From: Herminiimonas arsenitoxidans
GTDB taxonomy: Bacteria; Pseudomonadota; Gammaproteobacteria; Burkholderiales; Burkholderiaceae_D
Reading direction: 5' to 3'
Assembly (NCBI RefSeq): GCF_900130075.1
Contig: NZ_LT671418.1
Coordinates: forward strand, 124,001 to 188,000
DNA length: 64,000 nucleotides
The translations under genes and the position numbers were made by a program. Below the pieces are notes generated by a model that was given only the letters and a program-made list of their open reading frames with translations, did no database searches and was not told the origin of the DNA. Of this stretch, positions 1-8,035 are shown one piece after another (the stretch's first letter is position 1; every line of letters starts with the position of its first letter).

Positions 1-156
1 GGGGTTCTGACACTTATGGGCAAGGATAATACTAATCCGCAATGTGACTATGTGTCACAAAAACTCGCCCGTCTCGGATATGAAAAAGCCATTGAATTTG
101 AATCTGGTTTGATTGAGTATGCTGCAAGCTATCGCTTGCCCTCTGACTCGCATTGA
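1..156 (+). CDS. C-terminal end of an unrecognised protein in the polysaccharide locus (5' truncated by window)
   Basis: The first reading frame is open from base 1 to a TGA at 154-156 and encodes the last 51 residues of a protein whose start lies outside the window. The tail is polar and mildly acidic, with no membrane segment and no motif I recognise. It ends 14 bases before the next glycosyltransferase gene and lies on the same strand, so it is probably the preceding gene of the same polysaccharide operon. A function cannot be assigned from this fragment. Confidence 0.6.
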   Translation, partial: GVLTLMGKDNTNPQCDYVSQKLARLGYEKAIEFESGLIEYAASYRLPSDSH

Positions 157-170
157 CTTGGACGAGCTAG

Positions 171-1310
171 ATGCGGGTACTTAACGTCAATTCATCGCTG
201 GACTCCAAAACAGGGGGAGGGACAGCAGAACGTACATTTCAGATGAGCCGTTTTTTGGCTAGGGCGAATACAAAATGTACCGTACTGACTATCGATATAG
301 GACTTAAAGAGGCTAGGGTCGCGGCGCTTAAGCCAGCGGAGGTCGTGGCCATGCCATTGTTATGGCGGCGATTTTATGTCCCGAAAATAAACTGGAACAC
401 AATTCGAAAATTAGTGAACGATGCGGACATCATTCACTTAATGGGGCATTGGGGAGTGCTGAATGCATTGGTATATGTGGCAGTCCGTCGGGCGGGAAAA
501 CCGTATGTGGTTTGTCCAGCTGGGGCATTGCCTATATTCGGTCGCTCTGCAGTTCTCAAGCGCTTATACAATTTTTTGATTGGCAATGTGATCATCAGGA
601 ATGCGTCTGCTTGGATAGCTGTGACACCAATTGAGTTTGCCCAATTTGAAAAATATGGCATTCCTGCATCGAGCATTACTGTTATTCCAAATGGTGTCGC
701 TGTTGAGGATTTTCCAGATATAGATGTGACAGCATTTCGTGAGGCGAAAGGCCTTCCCGATCGACCTTTGATATTGTTCATGGGGCGTTTGAACTTGATT
801 AAAGGGCCTGACTTGCTGTTGCAGGCTTTTTTATTGATAAAAAACAGAATTTATGACTTCCATCTTGCGTTTGCAGGGCCAGATGAGGGAATGCAGGATG
901 GGTTGCTTGAATTTGCGCGGCAGAATGGGATCGCCGATCGCGTACATTTCCTGGGTTTTGTGAGCGGACCCGACAAGGTTGCCGCTTATCGCTCAGCGAC
1001 GCTGCTTGCTGTCCCCTCAAGACAGGAGGCGATGTCGATTGTGGCATTGGAGGCCGGAATTTGTGGCAAGCCGGTTTTGGTAACCGATCAATGCGGATTC
1101 GGAGAAATTAAGTCGATTTGCTCTGACCTTGAGACTACTGCCGACGCAGCTGGCATCGCAGCCGGGCTGGAGAGCGTGATTACGGAGCCGGGTATGCTGG
1201 AGCGTCTTGGGCCTCTTTTCCGTGATTTTGTTATGCAGCGCTATACATGGGGGTCAATCGTTGCAGAGTATCTGAAACTATATAAAAACATATTGACGGT
1301 AAAAAAATGA
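171..1310 (+). CDS. Glycosyltransferase family 4 (GT-B fold)
   Basis: Predicted cytoplasmic or membrane-associated retaining glycosyltransferase of 379 residues that would add one sugar to a lipid-linked repeat unit. The N-terminal acceptor domain has a glycine cluster near residues 15-17. The C-terminal nucleotide-sugar domain shows IPNGV near 172, the strand FMGRLNLIKG near 202, and the GT4 signature with the E-x7-E spacing (QEAMSIVALEA, about 284-294). Length is normal for GT4. The ATG at 171 is the first in frame, with a weak purine-rich stretch (GGACGAG) upstream. Its stop overlaps the next start by 4 bases (ATGA), which indicates translational coupling. Donor and acceptor cannot be read from sequence. 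Confidence 0.88.
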   Translation: MRVLNVNSSLDSKTGGGTAERTFQMSRFLARANTKCTVLTIDIGLKEARVAALKPAEVVAMPLLWRRFYVPKINWNTIRKLVNDADIIHLMGHWGVLNALVYVAVRRAGKPYVVCPAGALPIFGRSAVLKRLYNFLIGNVIIRNASAWIAVTPIEFAQFEKYGIPASSITVIPNGVAVEDFPDIDVTAFREAKGLPDRPLILFMGRLNLIKGPDLLLQAFLLIKNRIYDFHLAFAGPDEGMQDGLLEFARQNGIADRVHFLGFVSGPDKVAAYRSATLLAVPSRQEAMSIVALEAGICGKPVLVTDQCGFGEIKSICSDLETTADAAGIAAGLESVITEPGMLERLGPLFRDFVMQRYTWGSIVAEYLKLYKNILTVKK

Positions 1311-2533
1311 AGGTACTTATCGTCAGCCAGTATTTTTGGCCAGAGAGTTTTAGCATTAACGATATCGCTCGCTCATTGGCTGAGAAGGGCGTAGAAGTGG
1401 ATGTGTTGACTGGTAAGCCCAATTATCCTGCAGGTCAAAAATTTGAAGGTTATCGCGGCTGGGGATGTATGCGCGAGATCTGGAATGGCGTTTCTTTGTT
1501 TCGCGTGCCGCTTGCTGCCAGAGGTGTGGGAGGAGGGCGCCGACTGGCCGTCAACTATCTTTCTTTTGTCGTTTCAGGACTGTTGTTTGGTGCTCTGATG
1601 CTACGCAAACGACGTTATGATGCCATTCTGGTTTATGCGCCTTCGCCCATTTTGCAGGCGATTCCTGCGATTTTCCTGGCTTGGCTAAAGCGCTGTGGTG
1701 CGATTGTCTGGGTTCAGGATTTATGGCCGGCAAGCCTTTCTGCTACTGGGCATGTCCGTAATAAAACTGCCCTGAAAATGGTTGAATCGCTGGTGCGCTT
1801 CATTTATCGTCGTGCCGACCTCTTGTTGGTACAATCCAGGGCATTTGTACCCTTGGTTCAAACATTGGCTTCGGGTACGCCGGTTGTGTATTATCCGAAT
1901 TCGGTCGATCCGTCATTTGCACATCCTACAAGGCAAGACTTGCCAGAGGTAATAGGGCTGGGAAGTGATTTTTCTGTGCTGTTTGCCGGGAATATTGGAA
2001 CTGTGCAGGCGGTTGAGACTATCGTTGAGGCAGCTGTTTTGCTCAAGCCATATCCGGATGTGCAGCTCGTGGTTATGGGGGATGGTAGTCGACGCGAGTG
2101 GATGCTGCAGGAGCAACGGGATCGCGAATTGAGCAATCTGCATCTTCCTGGTCGATTCCCGGTTGAAACCATGCCCGCCTTTATGCAAAAAGCATCAGTT
2201 TTATTGGTGACTCTGACGGATCAAGAGATATTCCAGGCAACAATACCGAATAAAATACAGGCTTATTTGGCCGCCGGCAGGCCAATTGCTGCTTCTCTTA
2301 ATGGCGAGGGGGCAAATATAGTTCTGGAGGCGGGCGCTGGACTGGCCGCTGCGGCCGAGGATGGCAAAGCATTGGCAAATACGATTTTGCAGTTTTACCA
2401 TATGAGTAAGCAGGAGCGAGAGGCAATGGGGGCTCGTGGACGCGCATATTATAAGAAGCATTTTGAGCATGATATGTTGATTACGCAGTTAATCGAACAT
2501 TTACGGTCCGTGAGTGACCTCAAAGAGAAATAA
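1307..2533 (+). CDS. WbuB-like glycosyltransferase family 4, probable L-hexosamine transferase
   Basis: A 408-residue GT4 enzyme resembling the WbuB family, whose characterised members transfer N-acetyl-L-fucosamine to lipid-linked acceptors. The start MKVLIVSQYFWPE, the phrase LTGKPNYPAG and the C-terminal LFAGNIGTVQAVE (about residue 224) are typical of that family. A hydrophobic stretch near residues 85-120 (VSGLLFGALM and following) suggests monotopic membrane contact. It overlaps the upstream glycosyltransferase by 4 bases and ends 2 bases before the reductase gene. Because the neighbouring module may make UDP-L-QuiNAc or UDP-L-RhaNAc rather than UDP-L-FucNAc, the donor is probably one of those. 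Family assignment is strong; substrate is inferred. Confidence 0.85.
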   Translation: MKVLIVSQYFWPESFSINDIARSLAEKGVEVDVLTGKPNYPAGQKFEGYRGWGCMREIWNGVSLFRVPLAARGVGGGRRLAVNYLSFVVSGLLFGALMLRKRRYDAILVYAPSPILQAIPAIFLAWLKRCGAIVWVQDLWPASLSATGHVRNKTALKMVESLVRFIYRRADLLLVQSRAFVPLVQTLASGTPVVYYPNSVDPSFAHPTRQDLPEVIGLGSDFSVLFAGNIGTVQAVETIVEAAVLLKPYPDVQLVVMGDGSRREWMLQEQRDRELSNLHLPGRFPVETMPAFMQKASVLLVTLTDQEIFQATIPNKIQAYLAAGRPIAASLNGEGANIVLEAGAGLAAAAEDGKALANTILQFYHMSKQEREAMGARGRAYYKKHFEHDMLITQLIEHLRSVSDLKEK

Positions 2534-2535
2534 GA

Positions 2536-3390
2536 ATGAAAATATTGGTTCTGGGAGCCAGTGGCATGCTTGGCAATGCCATGATGCGGATATTGAGTGA
2601 GGAAGGTGATTGGGATGTCTACGGCACGATTCGTTCCGAAGGCTTAAAGAAGCTTTTTCATCAGGATATCGCTCGTAATTTGTTGCCAGGCGTCGATGTT
2701 GAACAGTATGACTCCTTGTTGCAGACCTTCTTGCAGGTTCGCCCCGATGTTGTGATTAATTGTATTGGCTTGATCAAGAAATTCATGAGTGAGGAAGATC
2801 GCTTACATGCAATTTCAATCAATGCCGCATTACCGCACAGACTTGCCAAATTATGTGGAGTATCCGGCGCACGCCTGATACATATGAGTACGGATTGTGT
2901 TTTTTCCGGGGAGGCGGGTAACTATTCGGAATCCGACATTTCCGACGCCAAGGATTTGTATGGAAGATCCAAATTCCTTGGTGAGGTTGACTATCCTCAG
3001 GCATTGACCTTGCGGACTTCAATTATTGGGCGTGAACTACAAAGTGCAAATGGACTGATAGGGTGGTTTTTGTCACAAGAGGGAAGTTGCTCGGGATTCA
3101 GGCGCGCTATTTTTTCTGGATTCCCTACTGTCGTCCTGGCGGAAATTATTCGCAAATTTATTATCCCGAATCCTGATTTACATGGGCTTTACCATGTGGC
3201 CGCACAGCCTATATCCAAGTACGAATTACTTCGATTGGTGGCGGATGTTTATGGTAAATCCATTGAAATCATTCCTGATGATTCCCTGGTGATAGATCGC
3301 TCTTTGAATGCTGAGCGTTTCGCACAGGCTACTGGTTACCATGCGCCTGGCTGGCATGATTTAATCGAGAGCATGCATAAATATAGTTAG
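2536..3390 (+). CDS. RmlD-like SDR reductase, probable UDP-2-acetamido-2,6-dideoxy-L-hexos-4-ulose 4-reductase (WbvR-like)
   Basis: NAD(P)-dependent short-chain dehydrogenase of the extended RmlD type, 284 residues. Visible: the Rossmann motif GASGMLG at residues 7-13, the STD segment near 117, and the YxxxK catalytic pair near 142-146. Context with a 5-epimerising dehydratase and a 2-epimerase of the WbjB/WbjD type points to the second step in making a UDP-L-hexosamine. Characterised WbjC/Cap5F reductases of the L-FucNAc route carry an extra C-terminal cupin domain; this protein ends without one, which fits the WbvR type of the L-RhaNAc/L-QuiNAc route. It starts 3 bases after wbuB. Reductase call is firm; product stereochemistry is inference. 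Confidence 0.78.
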   Translation: MKILVLGASGMLGNAMMRILSEEGDWDVYGTIRSEGLKKLFHQDIARNLLPGVDVEQYDSLLQTFLQVRPDVVINCIGLIKKFMSEEDRLHAISINAALPHRLAKLCGVSGARLIHMSTDCVFSGEAGNYSESDISDAKDLYGRSKFLGEVDYPQALTLRTSIIGRELQSANGLIGWFLSQEGSCSGFRRAIFSGFPTVVLAEIIRKFIIPNPDLHGLYHVAAQPISKYELLRLVADVYGKSIEIIPDDSLVIDRSLNAERFAQATGYHAPGWHDLIESMHKYS

Positions 3391-3437
3391 TGCGCAGCCC
3401 AATTGTATTGAGTTAAATAACAAGATGGTCCTTTAAG

Positions 3438-4244
3438 ATGAAAATTGACGAAATCGGGAAAGCGCGATTTTCCCAGGCGGATTTAAAAGAGATGGCGCTT
3501 TCTTGCGTCGAGAAAATTATCAATGCGCGATCAGGTGTGGAATATTTCGATGAGCCTTTCAGGCATTTGGTCATCGATAATTTTCTTGACGAGCGTATGG
3601 CAAACGCTTGTTATGCCAATTTTCCGGTGCCTGAGAGTGATCAATGGGAAAAGACCAGCGACGCCGACATTGAAATAAAAATGCGTACCAAATGGTCGTC
3701 CGAATTTGATGTGCCGGACGGCATTGTAGATACCATTCGTTTATTGAATTCGTCGCTCTTTCTCAATGCGATGGCTGAGCGTATTGGCATTCAAAAACTG
3801 ATGCCGGATCCGTATTTCAGTGGGGGCGGTCTGAACGTAACCGTTCCTGGTGGTTTGCTGGATGTGCATGTGGATGGAAATTACCACGATGCTTCAGGAT
3901 TGAATCGGCGGGTCAATGCCATTCTCTATCTAAATCCTGACTACAAACCGGAATGGGGCGGTCAATTCGGTATTTACGATGATAAAGGTGAAGAGTGCCT
4001 GAAAACGGTTGATCCTATCTTTAATCGTCTGGTGATTTTTGACACCCATGATTTCAGTTTCCATGGTCTGCCTAATCCTTTGCAGTTTCCAGAAGGCACA
4101 TCGAGAAAGTCGATTATTCTGTATTACTACACAAAGGACGGGCGCCCATTCGAGCATTCGGCCGTACATGAGCCGCACAGTGCGCTTTGGGTAAAACGGA
4201 ATTTATTGGATAAGCGTGGCAACAAGACACGCGATTTCCAATAG
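3438..4244 (+). CDS. 2-oxoglutarate/Fe(II)-dependent oxygenase (prolyl-4-hydroxylase-like fold)
   Basis: Predicted soluble dioxygenase of 268 residues. The double-stranded beta-helix core shows the facial-triad signature: HVD at residues 144-146, a distal His at 209 (in FHG), and Arg 223 in SRKSI, which would bind the 2-oxoglutarate carboxylate. The phrase HVDGNYHD followed by AILYLNPDY is typical of the P4H-like clan. It lies inside the UDP-L-hexosamine gene module, 47 bases after the reductase and 95 bases before the dehydratase, on the same strand. It could hydroxylate a sugar, a sugar substituent or a protein; nothing in the sequence decides this. No signal peptide is visible. Confidence 0.82.
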   Translation: MKIDEIGKARFSQADLKEMALSCVEKIINARSGVEYFDEPFRHLVIDNFLDERMANACYANFPVPESDQWEKTSDADIEIKMRTKWSSEFDVPDGIVDTIRLLNSSLFLNAMAERIGIQKLMPDPYFSGGGLNVTVPGGLLDVHVDGNYHDASGLNRRVNAILYLNPDYKPEWGGQFGIYDDKGEECLKTVDPIFNRLVIFDTHDFSFHGLPNPLQFPEGTSRKSIILYYYTKDGRPFEHSAVHEPHSALWVKRNLLDKRGNKTRDFQ

Positions 4245-4339
4245 TTGGATTGTTATTAGAACGCAATCTGCGTCAGAGGGGCGCGCAGGTTTTCGTCAAT
4301 CTGCAGATGCAGATATCAGAAGAAAAATAAGGAATTTGC

Positions 4340-5350
4340 ATGTTTGACAATAAAGTGTTGATGATTACCGGCGGTACAGGTTCGTTCGGTAATACGGTCC
4401 TCAAGCGATTTCTGGATACGGCTGTCAGGGAAATACGTATCTTTAGTCGGGATGAAAAAAAACAGGAAGATATGCGAATCGCCTTGGGAAACGACAAGGT
4501 CAAGTTTTATATCGGCGATGTACGTGATTACGATAGCCTGGCCCAGGCGATGACGGGGGTTGACTTTGTATTTCATGCGGCGGCTCTCAAGCAAGTTCCA
4601 TCCTGTGAGTTTTATCCAATGGAAGCAGTACGAACCAATGTGCTCGGTACAGAAAATGTCTTGAATGCGGCTATCTCTTCCAAAGTGAAGAGGGTGGTTG
4701 TATTGAGTACCGACAAAGCAGTCTATCCAATTAATGCAATGGGTATTTCCAAGGCCATGGCGGAGAAATTGGTGATTGCGAAGTCCCGTACTATCCCCGA
4801 AGGCGGCCCGGTCGTATGTTCCACACGCTATGGCAATGTGATGGCATCTCGTGGCTCAGTTATTCCGCTTTTTATTAATCAATTGAAATCCGGCCAGCCG
4901 ATCACGGTAACCGATCCGAATATGACGCGATTCCTGATGTCTTTGGAGGATTCGGTTGATTTGGTATTGCATGCTTTTGAGCATGCAGAGCAGGGTGATT
5001 TATTCGTACAGAAAGCACCGGCTTCTACCGTAGCTGATCTGGCTCAAGCCTTAAGAGAATTGTTCAAGCTGGATAATGAAGTCAAGGTTATCGGTACCCG
5101 TCACGGTGAAAAACTTTATGAGTCGCTGATTTCCCGTGAAGAAATGGCGAAGGCAGACGATATGGGGCGTTACTACCGTATTCCCGCTGACAATCGTGAT
5201 TTAAATTACAGCAAATATTTTGTTGAAGGCGAATCTCACATTTCAGAATTGGATGATTACACCTCGCACAATACTGAACGTTTGAATGTCGAGGCGATCA
5301 AGAAACTTTTATTGAATCTGATTGAAGTGCGTGAGGCCTTGAATGCGTAA
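4340..5350 (+). CDS. UDP-N-acetylglucosamine 4,6-dehydratase (5-epimerising), WbjB/FnlA/CapE-like
   Basis: First enzyme of the UDP-2-acetamido-2,6-dideoxy-L-hexose route: removes water across C4-C6 of UDP-GlcNAc and inverts C5. The 336-residue extended SDR shows the nucleotide motif TGGTGSFG at 10-17 and STDKAV near 123. It has MxxxK (M134, K138) in place of the usual YxxxK, the substitution characteristic of the FlaA1/PseB/WbpM dehydratase family. The C-terminal segment GRYYRIPADNRDLNY resembles WbjB/CapE rather than PseB. The last 8 bases overlap the 2-epimerase gene, so the two are translationally coupled. Family is certain; the exact product relies on context. Confidence 0.87.
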   Translation: MFDNKVLMITGGTGSFGNTVLKRFLDTAVREIRIFSRDEKKQEDMRIALGNDKVKFYIGDVRDYDSLAQAMTGVDFVFHAAALKQVPSCEFYPMEAVRTNVLGTENVLNAAISSKVKRVVVLSTDKAVYPINAMGISKAMAEKLVIAKSRTIPEGGPVVCSTRYGNVMASRGSVIPLFINQLKSGQPITVTDPNMTRFLMSLEDSVDLVLHAFEHAEQGDLFVQKAPASTVADLAQALRELFKLDNEVKVIGTRHGEKLYESLISREEMAKADDMGRYYRIPADNRDLNYSKYFVEGESHISELDDYTSHNTERLNVEAIKKLLLNLIEVREALNA

Positions 5351-6467
5351 AGTCATGACGATCGTCGGGACGCGTCCCGAATTGATCAAGATGAGTCGTG
5401 TCATTGCGGAGCTGGAGAAGCATACGCAACATATTCTGGTACACACAGGGCAGAATTACGATTATGAATTAAACCAGGTTTTTTTCGATGATCTGGAAAT
5501 CCGCAAGCCAGATTACTTTCTCGATGCCGCCGGCACCAACGCCGCGCAAACAATTGCGCAAGTAATCATGAAGGCGGATGAAGTTTTTGAAATCGAAAAG
5601 CCTGATGCCTTGCTGCTTTACGGCGATACCAACTCCTGCCTTGCTATTATCCCCGCCAAGCGCAGGAAGATACCGGTCTTCCATATGGAAGCCGGCAATC
5701 GTTGCTTTGATCAGCGGGTACCGGAAGAGTTGAATCGTAAGGTGCTGGATCACCTGGCTGATATCAATATGGTGTTGACCGAGCACGCGCGACGCTATTT
5801 ATTGGCAGAGGGCATCAAGCCCGAAACTATTATCAAGACCGGCTCGCATATGCGTGAGGTGCTTGACTTTTACCGGCCCAAGATAGACCGGTCGGATGTG
5901 GTTGATCGTCTGTCGCTGGAGAAACGTAAATATTTCCTGGTCAGTGCGCACCGCGAGGAGAACGTTGATTCCCCCGAAGCCTTGCGGGATTTGCTGGAAA
6001 CGCTCGATGCTTTGGTGAAGCGTTATGGTTATCCGGTATTGGTTTCAACCCATCCTCGTACCTTCAAGCGTCTGGAAGCGTTAGGTCATGGGCCACTGGA
6101 TGAGAGGATCATTCTCTCCAAACCGTTTGGCTTTATTGATTACATTAAATTGCAGATGGAGGCTTTTTGCGTATTGTCCGATAGCGGGACAATTACCGAA
6201 GAGACTTCCTTGCTGAATTTGTGCTCGATTACACTGCGTAATGCCCATGAACGTCCGGAAGGGATGGACGTTGGAACGCTGATCATGTCTGGCTTGAAGG
6301 CGGAACGGGTAATGGAAGCGATCGATATCGTGACTTCGCAATATACCTCCGATCCGGCGCCGGTCTTGGCCGTTGCCGACTATGAAAATCCTTATGTGTC
6401 GAAACAGGTGTTAAGAGTCGTTGCCAGTTATATCGATTACATCAATCGCGTGGTCTGGTCCAAGTAG
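5343..6467 (+). CDS. UDP-N-acetyl-L-hexosamine 2-epimerase, WbjD/FnlC-like (WecB superfamily)
   Basis: Non-hydrolysing UDP-sugar 2-epimerase of 374 residues, GT-B-like fold, that would invert C2 as the last step to a UDP-L-hexosamine. The N-terminus VGTRPELIKM and the block EAGNRCFDQRVPEE (about residues 115-128) match the WbjD/FnlC/WbvD subfamily rather than WecB, which has a different sequence there. HREEN near 203 and SDSGTITEE near 280 are also present. It overlaps the dehydratase gene by 8 bases. With the RmlD-like reductase it completes a three-enzyme set. An alternative, a plain UDP-GlcNAc/UDP-ManNAc epimerase, is less likely given these motifs. Confidence 0.87.
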   Translation: MRKVMTIVGTRPELIKMSRVIAELEKHTQHILVHTGQNYDYELNQVFFDDLEIRKPDYFLDAAGTNAAQTIAQVIMKADEVFEIEKPDALLLYGDTNSCLAIIPAKRRKIPVFHMEAGNRCFDQRVPEELNRKVLDHLADINMVLTEHARRYLLAEGIKPETIIKTGSHMREVLDFYRPKIDRSDVVDRLSLEKRKYFLVSAHREENVDSPEALRDLLETLDALVKRYGYPVLVSTHPRTFKRLEALGHGPLDERIILSKPFGFIDYIKLQMEAFCVLSDSGTITEETSLLNLCSITLRNAHERPEGMDVGTLIMSGLKAERVMEAIDIVTSQYTSDPAPVLAVADYENPYVSKQVLRVVASYIDYINRVVWSK

Positions 6468-6521
6468 TTGCGCCGGGCGCCAGCCTTGCATCTCACTCTT
6501 TTTCATTTGCGCGATAAAGCC

Positions 6522-7460
6522 ATGAATCAAATCCTTGTTACAGGCGCCAATGGCTTTGTCGGTCGCAGTCTTTGTGCAGCATTGCGTGCGCGTGGTATTC
6601 CTTTTGTCCCGGCAGTACGGAAGAAAAGTCGTGACGATGAAGTCGCTATTGGTGATTTGAATGCTGATACCGACTGGGGAATGGCGTTGCACGGCTGCGG
6701 CGCAGTGATTCATTTAGCCGCGCGGGTGCATGTAATGAATGACACCTCAAGCGATCCGCTGACGTCATTTCGCGCAGTGAATGTTGAAGCAACGCTGAGC
6801 CTGGCGCAGCAGGCGATTGCGGCGGGTGTCAAACGCTTTGTATTCGTTAGCAGCGTCAAGGTAAACGGCGAACAAACCACAGACCATCCTTTTACCGCTT
6901 TTGATATGCCCGCGCCTATGGATCCCTATGGCCAGTCGAAGTGGGAAGCAGAAATCGCATTAAAGAAATTGGCTCAGGCTACAGGCCTGGAAGTGGTAAT
7001 CGTACGTCCACCTTTAGTCTACGGCCCTGGCGTGCGTGCGAACTTCGAGCGTTTGATGCAACTGGTCAAAATCGGATTGCCATTGCCATTGGGGGCTATC
7101 AACAATCGCCGGAGCATGGTTGCGGTAGACAACTTGCATGACTTGCTGATCCTTTGTGTCCGGCATCCGGCAGCAACTGGTCAGACTTTCATGGTTTCGG
7201 ATGATCATGATGTCAGTGTGTCGGAGTTGCTGCGTATGCTGGCGCAGGCCATGCGGAAAAGAAGCATGCTTCTTCCGGTATCGGCGGCATTGCTTGGTGG
7301 TATGGCTGCCCTAATGGGGAAGTCCGAAGTGGCGAATCGTCTGTTGGGTTCATTACAAGTTGATATAAAACATACGAAAACAACCTTACAATGGCATCCG
7401 CCCCTTAGTATGGATCTGGCACTCAAAAATACCGTTGCCGCCTATCTTGCGCACTCCTAG
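6522..7460 (+). CDS. WbpV-like NAD-dependent epimerase/dehydratase, probable UDP-4-keto-6-deoxy-GlcNAc 4-reductase
   Basis: Extended SDR of 312 residues with TGANGFVG at 7-14 and YxxxK at Y136/K140. The order SDR - phosphosugar transferase - WbpM-type dehydratase matches known O-antigen loci in which WbpM makes UDP-4-keto-6-deoxy-GlcNAc and WbpV/WreQ reduces C4 to UDP-D-QuiNAc. I chose the ATG at 6522, which puts the Rossmann motif at the normal distance from the N-terminus; an in-frame TTG at 6468 would add 18 residues without homology value. It begins 54 bases after the 2-epimerase and ends 8 bases before the transferase. A 4-epimerase role (UDP-FucNAc/GalNAc) cannot be excluded. Confidence 0.8.
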   Translation: MNQILVTGANGFVGRSLCAALRARGIPFVPAVRKKSRDDEVAIGDLNADTDWGMALHGCGAVIHLAARVHVMNDTSSDPLTSFRAVNVEATLSLAQQAIAAGVKRFVFVSSVKVNGEQTTDHPFTAFDMPAPMDPYGQSKWEAEIALKKLAQATGLEVVIVRPPLVYGPGVRANFERLMQLVKIGLPLPLGAINNRRSMVAVDNLHDLLILCVRHPAATGQTFMVSDDHDVSVSELLRMLAQAMRKRSMLLPVSAALLGGMAALMGKSEVANRLLGSLQVDIKHTKTTLQWHPPLSMDLALKNTVAAYLAHS

Positions 7461-7468
7461 CCATTAGT

Positions 7469-8029
7469 ATGAAAAGAATATTTGATTTGGTGCTGGCCTT
7501 GTTGGCAACTTGCATCTTGCTATTACCTATCATGCTGGTTACTTTTTTTGTTAAAATGACATCAAAAGGGCCTGCCGTATATTGGTCGGATAGGGTTGGG
7601 GTACATAATAAAATCTTTAAGATGCCCAAGTTCAGAACCATGCAGGTGGACACTCCGGCAGTGGCGACACATTTGTTGACTAATCCTCAACAGTTCTTGA
7701 CGCCGATAGGATCATTCCTGCGCAAGTCCAGCCTAGATGAGCTCCCGCAGTTATGGAGTATCCTCAAAGGGGATATGAGTTTTGTTGGGCCACGTCCGGC
7801 CTTGTTTAACCAAGATGATTTGGTGGCTTTGCGTACTCGTTATGGGGTGGATAATATCAAGCCGGGATTGACTGGTTGGGCACAGATTAATGGTCGTGAT
7901 GAATTGCCTATACCCGAAAAGGTTGCGCTTGATGCTGAATATCTGAAGCGCCAGTCATTTTGGTTTGATATGAAAATTCTAGTTCTAACATTCCAAAAAG
8001 TATTAAAAAAAGACGGTATTACTCACTGA
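7469..8029 (+). CDS. Polyprenyl-phosphate phosphosugar transferase, small PglC-type
   Basis: Monotopic phosphoglycosyl transferase of 186 residues that would move a sugar-1-phosphate (probably QuiNAc or a relative) from UDP to undecaprenyl phosphate and so start the repeat unit at the inner membrane. One N-terminal hydrophobic segment (about 5-30) would form the re-entrant helix. The catalytic Asp-Glu pair is D90-E91 in [10 protein letters not shown], followed by GPRPAL and [13 protein letters not shown]. Its size equals the minimal catalytic core, without the extra membrane domain of WcaJ/WbaP. It sits 8 bases after the WbpV-like gene and 6 before the WbpM-like gene. The sugar substrate is inferred from neighbours. 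Confidence 0.87.
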   Translation: MKRIFDLVLALLATCILLLPIMLVTFFVKMTSKGPAVYWSDRVGVHNKIFKMPKFRTMQVDTPAVATHLLTNPQQFLTPIGSFLRKSSLDELPQLWSILKGDMSFVGPRPALFNQDDLVALRTRYGVDNIKPGLTGWAQINGRDELPIPEKVALDAEYLKRQSFWFDMKILVLTFQKVLKKDGITH

Positions 8030-8035
8030 ACTCAG

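Noticed and set aside
1..170. JUMPstart/ops element for the polysaccharide operon
   Set aside because: No GGCGGTAG-like ops motif was seen. The true operon start lies upstream of the window.
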